NCBI GenBank assembly: GCA_026989995.1
Contig: JALSIO010000030.1
Span: 1-6,587, forward strand
From: Myxococcales bacterium
Lineage (GTDB): Bacteria; Myxococcota_A; UBA9160; JALSIO01
Direction: 5' to 3'
DNA length: 6,587 bases
Positions 4,598 through 6,587 of this stretch are shown piece by piece. Position 1 is the stretch's first letter, and each line of letters starts with the position of its first letter. The notes beneath the pieces are model-generated. The model was given only the letters and a program-made list of their open reading frames with translations, ran no database searches and had not been told where the DNA came from. Position numbers and translations under genes: made by a program.

Positions 4598-6587
4598 CGG
4601 CCTCGCGCCGGCGGCGGTCCGCGCGTACCCTCGCGCACGCCACGAGCGCCTGGCCGAGGGCCAGCCCCCCGTCGTTGGGCGGCAGCCGTTCCGGCAGGAG
4701 TACCTCGAGGTCGGCTTCCCGGAGCTCCCGCGAGAGCTGCTCGCGGAGGATCCGGTTCTGCAGGCAGCCCCCCGAAAGGACCACCGTCTGCAGCCCGCGC
4801 TGCTCCGCCGCGCGGCACGCCGCATCCGCGAGCCGCCGGGCCAGGCGCAGGTGGAAGCGCCAGGCGCAGCGCCCGCGGGGCACGCCGGCCCGGCGCTCGG
4901 CCACGAGGCGCGCGACCAGGTCCCGCACGGGCACGGCCCGCCCGGCTCCCGGCCGTGGCCGCGGCAGCGGGGAGCACGCCTCCGCGAGCGGCGCGTCCCC
5001 GGCCTCGCGACCGGCTTCCGCGAGCGCCTCGAGCTCGCGCGCCGCGTGGCCCTCGTCGAGCGCGTGGTCCGCACAGTCGAGCAGGGACGAGACCGCGTCG
5101 AAGAGGCGTCCGCAGGAGCTCGTCCGACGGACGAGCGCCGGCCGGGCCGCGGCCTCGAGGATCCGGGCCACCCGAGCCGGATCCTGCCGGCGCCACCAGG
5201 GGAGGCCGCGCGCCTGCCCGAGCACCCCGGCCTCCACGAGCCACGCCACCGCCGACCGCCAGGGCTCGCGCGCCGCCCGGTCCCCGCCGACCAGCGCCAC
5301 CGCCTCGAGGTGGGCGAAGCGCTCCGCCCGCTCGAAGTCGAAGACCAGGAGCTCGCCGCCCCAGGCACCGCCGTCGTCGCCGAAGCCGAAGCCGTCCAGG
5401 ATCCATCCAAGCGCCGGACCGGCCCGCCCGTGCTCGGCGAGGGCGGCCGCGGCGTGGGCGTGATGGTGCTGCACGGGGATCCGCGGAAGGCCGAGCGCCT
5501 CCGCGAAGCGGGTCCCCCGGTACTCCGGGTGGGCGTCCGAGGCCACCCACGCCGGGCGGGCTCCCGCCTGCCGGATCAGCCACGCCAGGCGTTTCCGGAG
5601 CTCCTCGGCCGCCCGGATGTCGCCCTGGTCTCCGAGATGCCCGTCCAGGAACACCCGCCCCCCGGCCACCACCGCGGGGGCGCATTTCTCGTCCCCGCCC
5701 ACGGCGATCCCGTCGTCGCCGCCGGCCAGGTGCACCGGAAGCGGAAGCACGCGCGGGCTTTCGCCACGCCCCAGCCGCAGGGCGAAGGAGCGCGGCCCTC
5801 CGGTGCGGAAGACCGGATCGTCCGAGGGGTGCACCACCGCGCGGTCGTGGGCGAGGACCAGATCGGCCACTCCCCGAAGCTCGCGAAGGGCGTCCTCCGT
5901 GCGGTGCAGGGTCGGCGCGCCCGAGCGGTTCGCCGAGGTGAAGACGAGGGCCCGAAAGCGCGGGGCCGCGGTTCCGGGTTGGGAGCCCGGGGCGAGGAGG
6001 AGCAGGTGGTGGACCGGTGCACAGGGGAGCGCGATCCCGAGATCCCGGACACCCGGCGCGATCCCCCGGGCGAGCCCGATGGCCCGGGCGCCCTCCGGGC
6101 GCGCCGGTGCGACGAGCACCGGCCTCGCGGGCCCGGCGAGCAGCGCCTCGTCCTCCGGGTGAAGCACGGCGAGGCGACGGGCGCAGCCGAGGTCCGCAAC
6201 CAGGATGGCGAAAGGGCGCCGGGGACGGCGCTTTCGCTCCCGCAGCCTCGCGACGGCCTCCTCGTTGCACGCATCCGCGCACAGGTGGAAGCCGCCGTAG
6301 CCCCGGATGGCCACGATCCCCCCGGCCGCGAGCTCCCGGGCGGCGAGCTCCACCGGATCGCCCGCGGCCACCGCCCCGCCCGGACGCACCGCGAACAGAT
6401 GGGGGCCGCACGCCGGGCAGCACAGGGTCTGGGCGTGGAAACGCCGGCTCGCGGGATCCCGGTACTCGGCGAGACAGGCCGCGCAGGGCGCGAAGGCCGC
6501 GAGCGCGCTGTGTTCGCGGTCATAGGGGAGTCGGGTCAGCACGGAGGCCCGCGGTCCGCAGACGGCACAGTGCGTGAAGGCGTAGCG
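4551..6587 (-). CDS. hypF: Carbamoyltransferase HypF, [NiFe]-hydrogenase maturation (5' end outside window)
   Basis: The visible 678 residues are in frame to the window edge; about 100 residues (the acylphosphatase domain) are missing. HypF uses carbamoyl phosphate and ATP to carbamoylate the C-terminal cysteine of HypE, providing the cyanide ligands of the NiFe site. In fragment numbering: zinc-finger cysteines C7/C10 (CAVCGPR), C35/C38, C57/C60 and C103/C107. A YrdC-like domain follows (about 77-260) with KRRPRRPFAIL and TSANRSG (217-223). Then comes the Kae1-like carbamoyltransferase domain with H374-H-H-A-H378 metal ligands, DGFGFGDDGGAWGGE, GGDRAAREPWR, TSSCGRLFDAV (489-499), LSGGCLQNR (604-612) and PPNDGGLALGQ (636-646). 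The family core ends near residue 652; the remaining basic/Ala-Pro tail overlaps the 3' end of the convergent CYTH gene. No hyp or hydrogenase structural gene is visible in the window; partners would be to the right, upstream in its transcription direction. Confidence 0.95.
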   Translation of the reverse strand, partial: RYAFTHCAVCGPRASVLTRLPYDREHSALAAFAPCAACLAEYRDPASRRFHAQTLCCPACGPHLFAVRPGGAVAAGDPVELAARELAAGGIVAIRGYGGFHLCADACNEEAVARLRERKRRPRRPFAILVADLGCARRLAVLHPEDEALLAGPARPVLVAPARPEGARAIGLARGIAPGVRDLGIALPCAPVHHLLLLAPGSQPGTAAPRFRALVFTSANRSGAPTLHRTEDALRELRGVADLVLAHDRAVVHPSDDPVFRTGGPRSFALRLGRGESPRVLPLPVHLAGGDDGIAVGGDEKCAPAVVAGGRVFLDGHLGDQGDIRAAEELRKRLAWLIRQAGARPAWVASDAHPEYRGTRFAEALGLPRIPVQHHHAHAAAALAEHGRAGPALGWILDGFGFGDDGGAWGGELLVFDFERAERFAHLEAVALVGGDRAAREPWRSAVAWLVEAGVLGQARGLPWWRRQDPARVARILEAAARPALVRRTSSCGRLFDAVSSLLDCADHALDEGHAARELEALAEAGREAGDAPLAEACSPLPRPRPGAGRAVPVRDLVARLVAERRAGVPRGRCAWRFHLRLARRLADAACRAAEQRGLQTVVLSGGCLQNRILREQLSRELREADLEVLLPERLPPNDGGLALGQALVACARVRADRRRREAASPTRAAPGAPAPGS

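Noticed and set aside
2678..5410. Very long open frame on the minus strand (about 910 codons)
   Set aside because: It runs antisense to the exporter and CYTH genes and out of frame with hypF; its product is an Arg/Ser/Ala-rich composition without motifs. Such frames are expected at this G+C content.
4594..6423. Second long minus-strand frame within hypF
   Set aside because: It is a frame-shifted shadow of hypF with a Gly/Arg/Pro-rich product and no motifs, while the hypF frame has all family motifs uninterrupted.

Overview
The window is very G+C-rich (well over 70% by eye), with third codon positions almost always G or C and long spurious open frames on both strands. Gene content (a KshA/DAF-36-like Rieske oxygenase, a UbiA-family transferase of the decaprenyl-phosphoribose synthase type, HypF, and a CYTH protein with an Arg-rich helical domain) suits a high-GC, Gram-negative-type environmental bacterium such as Myxococcota, Binatota or another former deltaproteobacterial group. 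This placement is an inference. An actinobacterial origin is not excluded.

Layout, left to right: (1) positions 1-313, the 3' part of a zinc-type medium-chain alcohol dehydrogenase, frameshifted and lacking its C-terminus, so a probable pseudogene; (2) 314-1267, minus strand, a stand-alone UbiA-family membrane prenyltransferase; (3) 1268-1386, a divergent intergenic region with a good sigma70-like promoter for the rightward gene and a perfect 15-base palindrome between its -35 and -10 boxes; (4) 1387-2328, plus strand, a Rieske non-heme iron oxygenase; (5) 2329-2429, a 101-base gap with a perfect 17-base palindrome; (6) 2430-3341, plus strand, a CDF-family zinc/cation exporter starting at TTG; (7) 3335-4597, plus strand, a protein with an Arg-rich, CHAD-like helical N-terminal half and an intact C-terminal CYTH (triphosphate tunnel) domain, overlapping the exporter; (8) 4551-6587, minus strand, hydrogenase maturation factor HypF, convergent with and overlapping the CYTH gene by 47 bases, its 5' end outside the window.

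The exporter and CYTH gene are almost certainly co-transcribed and translationally coupled. The Rieske gene has its own apparently regulated promoter and may read through into the exporter pair. UbiA is transcribed divergently from the Rieske gene. HypF belongs to a separate leftward unit coming from outside the window. I see no tRNA, rRNA, CRISPR array, insertion sequence or integrase. The points most worth following are the promoter-embedded operator before the Rieske gene, the sterol-oxygenase affinity of that enzyme, the reversed and degenerate CHAD-CYTH architecture coupled to a metal exporter, and the decayed dehydrogenase at the left edge.
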